Assembly: GCF_963677125.1 (NCBI RefSeq)
Contig: NZ_OY781882.1
Span: 5,850,501 to 5,914,500 of the forward strand
DNA length: 64,000 nucleotides
Direction of reading: 5' to 3'
From: an uncultured Desulfobacter sp.
GTDB lineage: Bacteria; Desulfobacterota; Desulfobacteria; Desulfobacterales; Desulfobacteraceae
A program made the translations under genes and the position numbers. The notes below the pieces were generated by a model. It had not been told where the DNA came from. It worked only from the letters and a program-made list of their open reading frames with translations, and searched no databases. Shown one piece after another: positions 55,984 through 64,000 of the stretch (its first letter is position 1; the number at the start of each line of letters is the position of its first letter).

Positions 55984-57852
55984 TTACGTCAGGTATTCCC
56001 AGAATTTGATTTTAAACCACTCTCTTATGTTTCTTGTCCAGATGGAAAAAAGATTGCGCCGGTCTACATATATTTTGCCGATCCCTTCCATACCGGGTCT
56101 CATCCGGTCAAGGACGACCGACGGTTTTGCTTCCACCCTGAAGTAATTCAGGCCGTCTCCGGCTCGTGTAATCGGCGTGATTTTTTCAACGATAAAGTTG
56201 ACGTCTCCATTGGGGAGTGCAGACAGAATCATCTGCCCCTTTTGACCTTCAGAGACGTCTGCAATACGGCGTTCATCCACCTCGAGAATAATTCTGTAGT
56301 TATCAAGGGGCGCGACCTCAAACAAAATTTCTCCCTTGGAAACCGATCCGCCAAGCCTCTGGCTCAGGTCTCCGTTGAGCACAAGCCCTTCAAAAGGAGA
56401 CCTGATAATGGTCCTTTCCAGCTGACTTTCCGCAAGTTCCAGGCGTGCCGCCGCCTGGTTAAGCTGGGCTTTGATGATCTTTGCCTCGGCTCTTTCGTGT
56501 TTGGCTAAAGCTTCTTGATACTGTTTTTGATACTGGGCGGTTTTACTTATCCAGTTGAGCCGCTCAAGGCGGTACTCCCGGTCATCGAGCACGCACATGG
56601 TCGCGTCTTTTTTTATAAAATCCCCTGCTTTGACATATGCGTCCTTGATATACCCCTCAAAGGGTGAAACCGTTACCCTTTTTACCGCGCCCTCAAGAAC
56701 CGTTTTGGCCGAGATTTTGTAGTCACCCTCTTTGGTGTAGAAAAAAACGGCCAGGCAGATCATGAGAAGAACGATCAGTTTTTTGCCTGTGTTTTCAGGT
56801 CCTATGGTTTTTTTAACTTGGTCCCGGAGGCCGTCCCAAAACCTTCGGAGGATTGATCGCTCGGTTTTGCCCATTATTTCCAGCACGGGCAGTATCAATG
56901 ATGCAATACTTTTACCGTACATTGCATCAAAGTCGGTAAACGGTTCTGTTTTTGATCTTTCCAGGGTGATCACGCCGGTGTACCTGTCTTTATCATAGCA
57001 GGGGATGGTGAGAATATTTGCTGCACCATGTTGTCGGAATAGGGCGTCATGGTCCCTGACGATTCTGTTTTGGTTCTGACGGGGCGGGTAAAAGACAACT
57101 TGCCCCTGGGCAACCGCTTCTTCCATTGCCTGAGCAATACGGCGGATAAGGTTCATATTGTCTGCAATGCGGCTGCTGTGGGATACGGCTTGAATTTTTA
57201 CGCGTTTATTTTTTACGAAACCGAGACTGATTCTGTCACATTCAAGGCGTGTGGCAAGTTCCGTGACAAAGGCCAGTGACGCACCTGTCAAATTTTCTTC
57301 GGACAACACATCCGCCAGCATGTCGACGGAGGCCTTGAGCCTGTCAAAGGCGGCTGTTGATTCCTTGTTTTTTTCTCTCCACAGCAGGACTTCCATCCAT
57401 GAGGCACCCCACTGTAACTGATCCATTGTACGTTTTATGTGGTCTTCTGAATTTGCCGATATTTCAAGGGCGACAAGGCCGTAAAACCGTCCGTCCGTGA
57501 ATATGGGATATGCCATGCCGTAGGTCGGGCCGTTGGAACCTGAACCGATTTCTTCATCTTCCAACTCAACAAGAAGACCACACTGTTCTTCGAGGACGCG
57601 TTCCGCAACCTCCGTCAGTCTTTCCGAATTTTTGCCTTGCTCCGGCCACATGGCCCGGGGGGTGAATGTCTCTTTTTCAGGATCAGATAGGACAATAATT
57701 GCCCGTCGCACATTAGCAAGCATTGAACATTGAATGGCCAGCCAGCATCGGCAATACTCTTCCCTTTCATCCGCTTGGGTCAATTCGTTCCATAATCGGC
57801 TGTCTATCCGGGGTTGAAACGTCATTGTTTCGTCAAGATTCATATCATTCAC
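55984..57852 (-). CDS. Double GAF-like domain / transmembrane / HlyD adaptor protein, export locus II
   Basis: 622 residues. Two GAF-like domains are visible in the N-terminal cytoplasmic part: about 30-160 (ANVRRAIIVLSDPEKETFTP, TYGMAYPIFTDGRFYGLVAL) and 200-335 (RLECDRISLGFVKNKRVKIQ, ILTIPCYDKDRYTGVITLER). A transmembrane helix follows at about 368-386 (LIVLLMICLAVFFYT). The periplasmic adaptor has VTVSPFEGYIKDAYVKAGDF, a coiled coil with many Gln/Ala/Lys (KHERAEAKIIKAQLNQAA), RTIIRSPFEGLVLNGDLS and a barrel ending RPGMEGIGKIYV. The start is GTG with GCAGGA upstream; an ATG three codons on is an alternative. It is the first gene after the terminator hairpin at 57898-57925. Confidence 0.87.
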   Translation of the reverse strand: MNDMNLDETMTFQPRIDSRLWNELTQADEREEYCRCWLAIQCSMLANVRRAIIVLSDPEKETFTPRAMWPEQGKNSERLTEVAERVLEEQCGLLVELEDEEIGSGSNGPTYGMAYPIFTDGRFYGLVALEISANSEDHIKRTMDQLQWGASWMEVLLWREKNKESTAAFDRLKASVDMLADVLSEENLTGASLAFVTELATRLECDRISLGFVKNKRVKIQAVSHSSRIADNMNLIRRIAQAMEEAVAQGQVVFYPPRQNQNRIVRDHDALFRQHGAANILTIPCYDKDRYTGVITLERSKTEPFTDFDAMYGKSIASLILPVLEIMGKTERSILRRFWDGLRDQVKKTIGPENTGKKLIVLLMICLAVFFYTKEGDYKISAKTVLEGAVKRVTVSPFEGYIKDAYVKAGDFIKKDATMCVLDDREYRLERLNWISKTAQYQKQYQEALAKHERAEAKIIKAQLNQAAARLELAESQLERTIIRSPFEGLVLNGDLSQRLGGSVSKGEILFEVAPLDNYRIILEVDERRIADVSEGQKGQMILSALPNGDVNFIVEKITPITRAGDGLNYFRVEAKPSVVLDRMRPGMEGIGKIYVDRRNLFSIWTRNIREWFKIKFWEYLT

Positions 57853-57892
57853 AATAAATCCTGCATAGTGTCAAATATATCGATTATTTTAA

Positions 57893-57930
57893 ATGAAAAA
57901 GGACTTAACCGCAGTTAAGTCCTTTACTCT
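57893..57930 (-). terminator. Intrinsic terminator between the DUF3467 gene and export operon II
   Basis: A perfect 12-bp stem (AAAGGACTTAAC 57898-57909, GTTAAGTCCTTT 57914-57925) with a four-base loop is followed in the minus direction by TTTTTCATTT. This is a textbook Rho-independent terminator, 33 bases beyond the DUF3467 stop. It leaves only about 45 bases to the next start, with no good promoter visible there, so downstream genes may depend on read-through. Confidence 0.85.
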
Positions 57931-57958
57931 ACACGGAACCTTGAATCAACAGGCTTGA

Positions 57959-58279
57959 TTACTTGCCGTCAATCTTTAATTCGCCGAAACGCGATTCATA
58001 TTCTTTGATGACATTGTTCAGCATCATGGAAAGTCTTTTTGCGGCAAAAGGATTCAGGATGATGCGGTCGGACAGCTGGACCGTCAACTCCTGTTGGGCA
58101 CCATGCCAGGTCTGATTTGTACCGAAGAGCAGGGTTACCTCTTCTCTTGTGCTGAACACATTACATACATTGGCATATGTACTGGTCATTTTTGAATCGT
58201 CCCAACGTAATGTCTGTGCTGCGGGTTTTGCCTCTTCTTCCTCTTTCTTTTTTGCCTCTTTTTCCTGTTTCTGCTCCAC
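57959..58279 (-). CDS. DUF3467-family protein
   Basis: 106 residues. A charged N-terminus (about 1-20, mostly Lys and Glu) is followed by the compact DUF3467 domain: STYANVCNVFSTREEVTLLF, ELTVQLSDRIILNPFAAKRL and SMMLNNVIKEYESRFG. The domain is small and probably cytoplasmic; its function is unknown. GTG start with AGGAGG five bases upstream, a strong site. It lies between the giant locus II gene and the terminator, so it is likely cotranscribed with the giant gene and may be a chaperone or regulator for it (inference). Confidence 0.85.
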   Translation of the reverse strand: MEQKQEKEAKKKEEEEAKPAAQTLRWDDSKMTSTYANVCNVFSTREEVTLLFGTNQTWHGAQQELTVQLSDRIILNPFAAKRLSMMLNNVIKEYESRFGELKIDGK

Positions 58280-58354
58280 GTTGCCTCCTCAGATTTCAGA
58301 TTCAATTTGATTAAGGAATGTGACCTAAAATGACTTACCCGGTTTGCAGTATCC

Positions 58355-58383
58355 GGGAGCGCAGGCTATACGCCTGCGCTCCC
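58355..58383. repeat. Strong stem-loop between the locus II giant gene and the DUF3467 gene
   Basis: GGGAGCGCAGG (58355-58365) and CCTGCGCTCCC (58373-58383) form a perfect 11-bp stem with a seven-base loop, 50 bases beyond the giant gene stop. There is no T-run in the minus direction. It could stabilise the 3' end of the giant message or reduce read-through. Confidence 0.6.
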
Positions 58384-58433
58384 AGCTTCTGTTCTTTTGG
58401 GTCCATTCCTGCGTTAACCGATTTGCGCTTTTT

Positions 58434-61400
58434 TTATGCCGGCATGGTTTTGTCCGGTTTCCTTTCCAACTCGCCGTTACCCCATTTGATAAATCGTCTT
58501 AACTTATTTTTTCTATCGAGCTTCCGAAAACCGTTTTGATCTATCGTGCTTGCGTTACCGGACTTCTTTGAAGAAGAGACACCCCATCCGGCCAATCCCG
58601 CAACAAGTGTTCCAAGGTCTATTTTGGGGCGGATGTTATCAGAATCGTATGCCCTTTTCAACTGCGTAAAGGCTTTGTTGTCCCCACGATTGATGTCTGT
58701 ATTTCCGTCGGCTCCTTCCATCAACTTATTGCCTCTTAGTTCCGCACCGCTGTTTTCAGTTGAGCTGTTGATAATCGTACCATCCGGCAGTTCTTTGATT
58801 ATTCTGCCGTCCGGGTAGAGTGTTACCGAAGTGCCGTCCTGATATTGGATCACTTTGACGCCGTTGGGATAAGTCAGGGTAACCGTGCCGTCCGGGGCTG
58901 CTACGCGCTTCAAGCCGTCCGGGAATATCGTCGTCACAGTGCCGTCGGTTGCCGTGATTTCAACCCGACCGTCCGGGTAGGTTTTTTGTACTGAACCGTC
59001 GCTAAGAATCCGGGTGCTTGCAGTGGCGTTGGAGTTAACATGCGCAAGACGTCGGTCGTTGTTTTCCCCAAATGGTTCCGGTACACCTGAAAGAACAAGT
59101 TGAGTAGTAATAATTTCTTCTCTTGTACGCATAAATTGTGAGACAAAAGGCCTGCCGGTTTTCAAAACCGTTCTATTCTTAAAAAATTCCCATGGTTCTT
59201 CAGAGCCGACGGGGAGGGGACCTCCCGGCTGATTTCTCAATGGGGGAATGACAGTTTCTACTTTATAGTTTTTGAAAACGACATTGCCGTATTTGCTGAT
59301 CATTAAGTCGGTGGGGAATTTACCGCTAAAGGAATCTTTACCCTCACCACCGATCATGATATCCGTTCCGTCACCGCCGTCAAGCGTATCATCGTCGCCA
59401 TAACTTGATTTTCTGGTTTCCACGCGAACCGGCTTGCCGTCGGTCAATCGGACATAACCGTTATCACCGAATAGGATGTCCGTTCCGGCATCCCCTGATA
59501 TGTCATCCTTATCTTCTCCGCCGATCAAGATATCCGAACCGGCTTGACCCATGATTGTATCCTGACCGCCATATGATGTCGGGATGCTGATAATTTCGCC
59601 GGAGCCTTTTTCATTCATTGTAATTTGGCCGGAATCCCCAAGGACTATATCATCGCCGGTTCCGGCTTCAACCGTATCAGACCCGGTTCCGGCAATGATC
59701 GTATCATTGCCGTCACCGGAAACGATGGTGTCGTCCCCACCGTTTGCAGGGCTGGTGGTTTTTACAAAGGTTAATACACCGTCCGTATTGAATCGGCTCT
59801 CTCCAGAATCTCCAAGGATCGTGTCTTCGCCGTTCCCCGTGGTTATGGTATCATCCCCCCGACCCCCAAATACCGTATTGTTACCGTTTCCGGCGGAAAG
59901 GGTGTCATTCCCGCCGAAATCATCAAGCTTTGTGGCTGTGCGGGTCAGGACGCCGTCAGTGGAGAAGGTCATGCTACCGTGGTCGCCGGTGATATAGTCA
60001 TTTCCATCCGTAGACGTTACGTTGTCATTGCCTCCCCCGGCGATGACATAGTTGTTGCCTGCATCCACATTGATGACATCATCGCCCGTGGTTGTATCAT
60101 CAAGATCGGAGCTTTCAACCAAGGTGATGATGCCGCCGGTCAGTTCGATGCCTCCGTTATCCCCGACGACTGTGTCGTTACCTGTGCCTGTCGTGACCGT
60201 GTCATCCCCTTCACCGGCTATGATAACATTATCCCCTTCACCGGCTGTGATGTCGTCATTGCCGCCCTGGGCTATAACGCTGCTGCTAAGATTCGTTAGG
60301 ATGCCGGTGTCATCACGGTCGACTACCCCGGAATCGCCTATAACAACATCATTTCCTGCCGTGGTGGTTATGGTGTCCGCCCCCTGGCCGCCTATGGCAA
60401 TATTGTCTCCATCTCCAAGGTTCAGGATATCGGCTGAACCGAGGCTCTCTAACTTGGCGGCCATCCGGGTCAGGACTCCGGCATTGGTGAAGGTCATGGC
60501 ACCGTGATCACCGAGAACATAATCTGATCCGCCTGCACCGGTGATGGTATCGCTTCCGCCGCCGCCTGTTACATAGTTGTTGCCTGTATCCACGTTGATG
60601 ACATCATTACCCGTGGTGGTATCATCAAGATCGGAGCTTTCAATCAAGGTGATGATGCCGCCGGTCAGTTCGATACCTCCGTTATCCCCGACAATGGTGT
60701 CGTTACCTGTGCCTGTCGTGACCGTGTCATCCCCAAAACCGGCAATAATGACATTATCACCGTCACCGGCTGTGATGTCGTCATTGCCGCCCTGGTCTAT
60801 ACCGCTGCTGCTAAGATTCGTCAGGATGCCGGTGTCATCACGGTTGACTACCCCGGAATCGCCTATAACAACATCATTTCCTGCCGTGGTGGTTATGGTG
60901 TCCGCCCCCTGGCCGCCTATGGCAATATTGTCTCCATCTCCAAGGTTCAGGATATCGGCTGAACCAAGGCTCTCTAACTTGGCGGCCGTCCGGGTCAGGA
61001 TTCCGGCATTGGTAAAGGTCATGGCACCGTGGTCGCCGAGAACATAATCTGATCCGCCTGCACCGGTTATGGTGTCACTTCCACCGCCGCTTATTACAAA
61101 ATTATGACCGATGCCTGTATTAATTATATCGTTGCCGGTGGTGGTATCATCAACATCCGTACTTTCCATTGATGTAACAATGCCTGCGGCTAAAGTAACT
61201 ACGCCGTTGTCCCCGACAATAAAATCGTTTCCGGCATCACCTGAAACCGTGTCATCGCCAAAACCGCCGATGAGGATATCATCACCTTCATTGCCTCTGA
61301 TAACATCAGCACCGCCGACCGCCGGTTGAGATGTCTCTATTTGAATAATGCTGTGAGCATCGTCCCGTGTGATCGTCGCTTCATCACCAAGAATGGTGTC

Positions 61401-64000
61401 ATCTCCCCGGCCGCCGGTTAACGTATCCGCGCCGGTACCGCCAACGAGCACCACTTCCGCACCTGCGGGAACCGCCGACGCATCAATTGTATCATCCCCT
61501 GCGTTTCCATGAACTTCCAATCGGCCTGAATCAAGCGTTGCCTGAACGGTAACAACATCATCTCCATCATTACCTGTCAACGTCGTAATGGCATCGTTCC
61601 GGATGCCTTCGATGGAGATGACATCATCCCCTGTTCCCATCAATATATTAATGCCGTGCTCAAAGGTGCCGCCCGTTGCCGTGTAATTCATATCGGCGGA
61701 TGACATGCCTGAAATTGTGCCGTCACTTATTATGACATTTGTATCTGCAGCATTGGAACCTGCATCGCTGACGTTAAGGGTATTGTCTCCCGATCCTCCG
61801 TCAACATTAACGGCACCGTTAATGCCGTCCAGATCACCGCTGTTTGCAGGGGCGTCCGAGGAAATATTGATTGTATCGTCCCCCGCACCTGTATTCAGAT
61901 TTACAGCATCACCGGCGGCCGTGGACAGGATATTGACAATGTCATCCCCTCCACCAAGGCTCAGGTTCAGACTCTCTATATTAATATATTGAATCCATCC
62001 ACCCATATTAAAACCGGTAACACCATCCGCCGTTACTGTTCCGGCAACATCTCCCGTTTCCCCTGTAATATCCAGGCTCAGCGTATCCGTACCGGATTCG
62101 CCGTCTATCTCCACATTCTCAAGAATATGCCTCAGATTACCTTCCGTATTTCCGGCCGGATTTGAATTGCTCCCAAGATATATTACGTCATCGCCGGCAC
62201 CTGCACGGATTGCCGTGGGTGAAAGTGTATAGCTGATTGGAATGATGTCATCATCATCATTACCAAAGATTTCAACAGCAGTTCCCGTTACTTCGCCTAA
62301 AATTTCAAGCGTGCCGCCTTTTCCGGAATCCGCGTTCTCATAATCAATATGAATATCCACGATACCGGCAGCGTTTATGACGGCACCTTCCTCTATCAAC
62401 AGGTCATCTCCTGCCAGCAAGGAGACGTTTCCAACCGTGGCCGTCAGAGTAACACCGCTTTCAACAACCAGATCATCTTCCTGTTCATTACCGGGAATAG
62501 ATTCATCATCATCGTGAGAATGGAATATTAATGAATCCGCTTCATAGGATACACTTACTGTAACGGGGCTCATTGCAACCACATGAACATCTCCGCCGCT
62601 GGTAATCTTATCTGCACCGGTTACCCCGCCGAGAACAAGGTTTCCGGTATTTGTGATCCAGACATCACGGTCATCACCAAAGGAATATCCTTCAAGTGAT
62701 CCGACTGCCGTTTCAAGCCGGTTGTCAGCGGTTCCGATGTCCCCTGCAGCAAAAAGCAGGGTTGATCCGGCGGCAACATTCATGCCGTCAGTATTTCCGT
62801 TATAGATGCTTCCGACAGGATTGGCGATGAATACAGTACCCAGAATACTTGCTGTCTGATAAAGGCTCAGATCTCCATCCGTTTCAGAGATATGTGCGCT
62901 TTCCCGGCTTTGCAGTGTAAGGGTGCCTTCTCCGGTTAATCCTGCGGCACTGTTTATATCAAGATCATTTAAGTCTGCACCAATGCTTCCGTTGTCTGTA
63001 AGCATGTTGATGCTGTTAGCTGATATGTTTGCCTCCAGGTTGTTATTATAATCCAGGATTGAGACATCCGCTCTGAGATACACATCTCCGTCTGTTGAAG
63101 TAACCAAGTCAACATTCATATCCCCGGACGTTTCATAGAGGTATACATTTTCGCCGGCCTCGGCATGGAGCATGCCTTCCGGTCTTAAGTTCAGATCCAG
63201 TGTGTTTTCATTGCTTCCGATATTCGAAGCGCTGAAAAGATGGAGACTTACCGTATCAATATTTTCATAGGAATTGTCGTAACCGTCCAGGATTGAACCT
63301 GTATCAGTATAAAGGTAAATTGCCTCTTCACTATAGAGCGTGTCGATGTAAAAATCGTTTGTTACGGAGTTGAGATATATATTCTCTTGTGCCCTGGCCG
63401 TAAGAAGGCCTTGGTTTAGAAGGGTAACATCGAATGCGTCATCACTGGAACCGATATTCCCCCAGCCTGTCCGGCCGGCGGTTCCGGAAGCTTCCAGCAG
63501 TATTTCCGGAGCGGTAATATTCGCTGTCTCCCCTGAATTGCCGTCTGTAATATTCCCCTCGATTTTAATTCTCACATTCCCGTCGGATATTATATTATCA
63601 ACGGCAAGATCCTTTTCAGATCCTATATATGTATGCCCGCCGGAAACTGCTGAAACAACACCCGAAGCCGACAGGTCAAGGTCTTCTTGGCCGACGATCC
63701 GGGTTTCATGGCTGGTTATATCAACGTCGGACACATCATTTAATGCAAGTTCAACGGAAGTGGATAGTTTGAAGGTAAACTCATCTACCACAACCGCATA
63801 GTATGTTTGGCCTTCAACAATTCCATCAATATTATAGAGGTTCCATTTATCCGGAAACTGAATTTCATCACCGCTTTCAAGTTCATGGGGTCGTCCTAAA
63901 GTGATTGCATCATCAGGTCCGTCTATAATTATCAGGCTGTCACGTTCAGCGGCAGCAAGCGTAACTTTCTGAGCCTCGTTCAAATCAGTGATACCTTCTG
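58434..64000 (-). CDS. Giant RTX-like surface protein of export locus II, C-terminal part (gene cut by window edge)
   Basis: The frame is open to base 64000 (reading EGITDLNEAQKVTLA at the edge), so the TTG at 63983 is not the true start. At least 1855 residues. The first ~650 are beta-solenoid repeats (NITAPEILLEASGTAG, SGDMNVDLVTSTDGDVYLRA). A long run of calcium-binding-like units follows (IGGQGADTITTTAGNDVVIG, VTTGTGNDTIVGDNGGIELT), with a 525-bp tandem repeat. Near the C-terminus lies a block of YPDGR/PDGTV units similar to the Tcp10 C-terminal repeat (TYPDGRVEITATDGTVTTIF, VTLYPDGRIIKELPDG). The last 60 residues are basic (RKLDRKNKLRRFIKWGNGEL), unlike typical type I secretion signals. 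Likely surface adhesin or matrix protein exported by the downstream genes (inference). Confidence 0.88.
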   Translation of the reverse strand, partial: EGITDLNEAQKVTLAAAERDSLIIIDGPDDAITLGRPHELESGDEIQFPDKWNLYNIDGIVEGQTYYAVVVDEFTFKLSTSVELALNDVSDVDITSHETRIVGQEDLDLSASGVVSAVSGGHTYIGSEKDLAVDNIISDGNVRIKIEGNITDGNSGETANITAPEILLEASGTAGRTGWGNIGSSDDAFDVTLLNQGLLTARAQENIYLNSVTNDFYIDTLYSEEAIYLYTDTGSILDGYDNSYENIDTVSLHLFSASNIGSNENTLDLNLRPEGMLHAEAGENVYLYETSGDMNVDLVTSTDGDVYLRADVSILDYNNNLEANISANSINMLTDNGSIGADLNDLDINSAAGLTGEGTLTLQSRESAHISETDGDLSLYQTASILGTVFIANPVGSIYNGNTDGMNVAAGSTLLFAAGDIGTADNRLETAVGSLEGYSFGDDRDVWITNTGNLVLGGVTGADKITSGGDVHVVAMSPVTVSVSYEADSLIFHSHDDDESIPGNEQEDDLVVESGVTLTATVGNVSLLAGDDLLIEEGAVINAAGIVDIHIDYENADSGKGGTLEILGEVTGTAVEIFGNDDDDIIPISYTLSPTAIRAGAGDDVIYLGSNSNPAGNTEGNLRHILENVEIDGESGTDTLSLDITGETGDVAGTVTADGVTGFNMGGWIQYINIESLNLSLGGGDDIVNILSTAAGDAVNLNTGAGDDTINISSDAPANSGDLDGINGAVNVDGGSGDNTLNVSDAGSNAADTNVIISDGTISGMSSADMNYTATGGTFEHGINILMGTGDDVISIEGIRNDAITTLTGNDGDDVVTVQATLDSGRLEVHGNAGDDTIDASAVPAGAEVVLVGGTGADTLTGGRGDDTILGDEATITRDDAHSIIQIETSQPAVGGADVIRGNEGDDILIGGFGDDTVSGDAGNDFIVGDNGVVTLAAGIVTSMESTDVDDTTTGNDIINTGIGHNFVISGGGSDTITGAGGSDYVLGDHGAMTFTNAGILTRTAAKLESLGSADILNLGDGDNIAIGGQGADTITTTAGNDVVIGDSGVVNRDDTGILTNLSSSGIDQGGNDDITAGDGDNVIIAGFGDDTVTTGTGNDTIVGDNGGIELTGGIITLIESSDLDDTTTGNDVINVDTGNNYVTGGGGSDTITGAGGSDYVLGDHGAMTFTNAGVLTRMAAKLESLGSADILNLGDGDNIAIGGQGADTITTTAGNDVVIGDSGVVDRDDTGILTNLSSSVIAQGGNDDITAGEGDNVIIAGEGDDTVTTGTGNDTVVGDNGGIELTGGIITLVESSDLDDTTTGDDVINVDAGNNYVIAGGGNDNVTSTDGNDYITGDHGSMTFSTDGVLTRTATKLDDFGGNDTLSAGNGNNTVFGGRGDDTITTGNGEDTILGDSGESRFNTDGVLTFVKTTSPANGGDDTIVSGDGNDTIIAGTGSDTVEAGTGDDIVLGDSGQITMNEKGSGEIISIPTSYGGQDTIMGQAGSDILIGGEDKDDISGDAGTDILFGDNGYVRLTDGKPVRVETRKSSYGDDDTLDGGDGTDIMIGGEGKDSFSGKFPTDLMISKYGNVVFKNYKVETVIPPLRNQPGGPLPVGSEEPWEFFKNRTVLKTGRPFVSQFMRTREEIITTQLVLSGVPEPFGENNDRRLAHVNSNATASTRILSDGSVQKTYPDGRVEITATDGTVTTIFPDGLKRVAAPDGTVTLTYPNGVKVIQYQDGTSVTLYPDGRIIKELPDGTIINSSTENSGAELRGNKLMEGADGNTDINRGDNKAFTQLKRAYDSDNIRPKIDLGTLVAGLAGWGVSSSKKSGNASTIDQNGFRKLDRKNKLRRFIKWGNGELERKPDKTMPA
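58750..59020 (-). other. Tcp10-C-like PDG repeat block in the locus II giant protein
   Basis: About seven units of 14-20 residues, each centred on a (Y/F/P)PDG turn, read one after another: SDGSVQKTYPDGRVEI, TDGTVTTIFPDGLKRVA, PDGTVTLTYPNGVKVIQ, QDGTSVTLYPDGRIIKE and LPDGTIINSS. This is the pattern of Pfam Tcp10_C, which in the eukaryotic G-box forms an open beta-sheet able to stack end to end. Confidence 0.7.
59990..61330 (-). repeat. 525-bp tandem repeats in the locus II giant gene
   Basis: The plus-strand anchor GTATCATCAA recurs at 60094, 60619 and 61144, exactly 525 bp (175 codons) apart. The first two units are nearly identical at DNA level, including AGACTGTGTCGTTACCTGTG-like stretches. 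The third is partly diverged. Each unit encodes calcium-binding-like blocks separated by MTFTNAGVLTRMAAKLESLG and NRDDTGILTNLSSS linkers. Confidence 0.88.

Noticed and set aside
59990..61330. Regular 525-bp spacing as a CRISPR-like or mobile repeat array
   Set aside because: The units are coding, in frame and much longer than CRISPR repeats; they are protein repeats.
58546..63801. Plus-strand frames opposite the locus II giant gene
   Set aside because: Same shadow effect; the translations are repetitive and match the 525-bp repeat of the minus-strand gene.
63983..63983. TTG at 63983 as start of the locus II giant gene
   Set aside because: The frame is open upstream to the window edge and no ribosome site precedes it; the gene is simply cut off.

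Overview
The window most resembles a Gram-negative, Desulfobacteraceae-type member of the Desulfobacterota. This rests on family content: sensor kinases paired with PF04392-type substrate-binding proteins, a DUF4405 membrane protein, a TonB-dependent receptor, and giant LEPR-XLL/RTX-like surface proteins. No rRNA, tRNA or housekeeping marker is present to confirm it. Every gene lies on the minus strand except the transposase of one inserted IS200-like element. No tRNA, rRNA or CRISPR array was seen.

Bases 1-9500 hold a cut-off TonB-dependent receptor gene with a good promoter and a Fur-like box inside it. Next comes an array of sensor-kinase plus substrate-binding-protein modules in partial decay. 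One kinase gene is split by an IS200/IS605-family insertion. Two other kinases survive only as 3' remnants, and a fourth binding-protein copy survives as about 75 codons. A DUF4405 membrane protein, TrmO and oligoendopeptidase F follow (8597-12105).

The remaining 51 kb appears to be one theme in two paralogous copies: giant surface proteins and a dedicated export and anchoring apparatus. Locus I reads, in transcription order: an 8555-residue LEPR-XLL protein, a SapC-family protein, a TolC-family outer-membrane protein, an SH3-HlyD adaptor, a GAF-TM-HlyD protein, a PqqD-like/M50 protease/HlyD fusion, and a short SecA-like ATPase. Locus II reads: a giant RTX-like protein running off the window end, a DUF3467 protein, a strong terminator hairpin, GAF-TM-HlyD, PqqD-like/M50/HlyD, SecA-like ATPase, a small HlyD adaptor, and a UPF0182 membrane protein. 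Genes within each export cluster overlap or lie within a few bases of each other.

No HlyB-type ABC transporter is present although TolC and HlyD partners are. The working model (inference) is that a SecA-like motor, a membrane-embedded metalloprotease with a peptide-binding PqqD-like domain, and several HlyD adaptors together carry the giant proteins to TolC. I know of no characterised system with this composition, and it is the main candidate for something undescribed.
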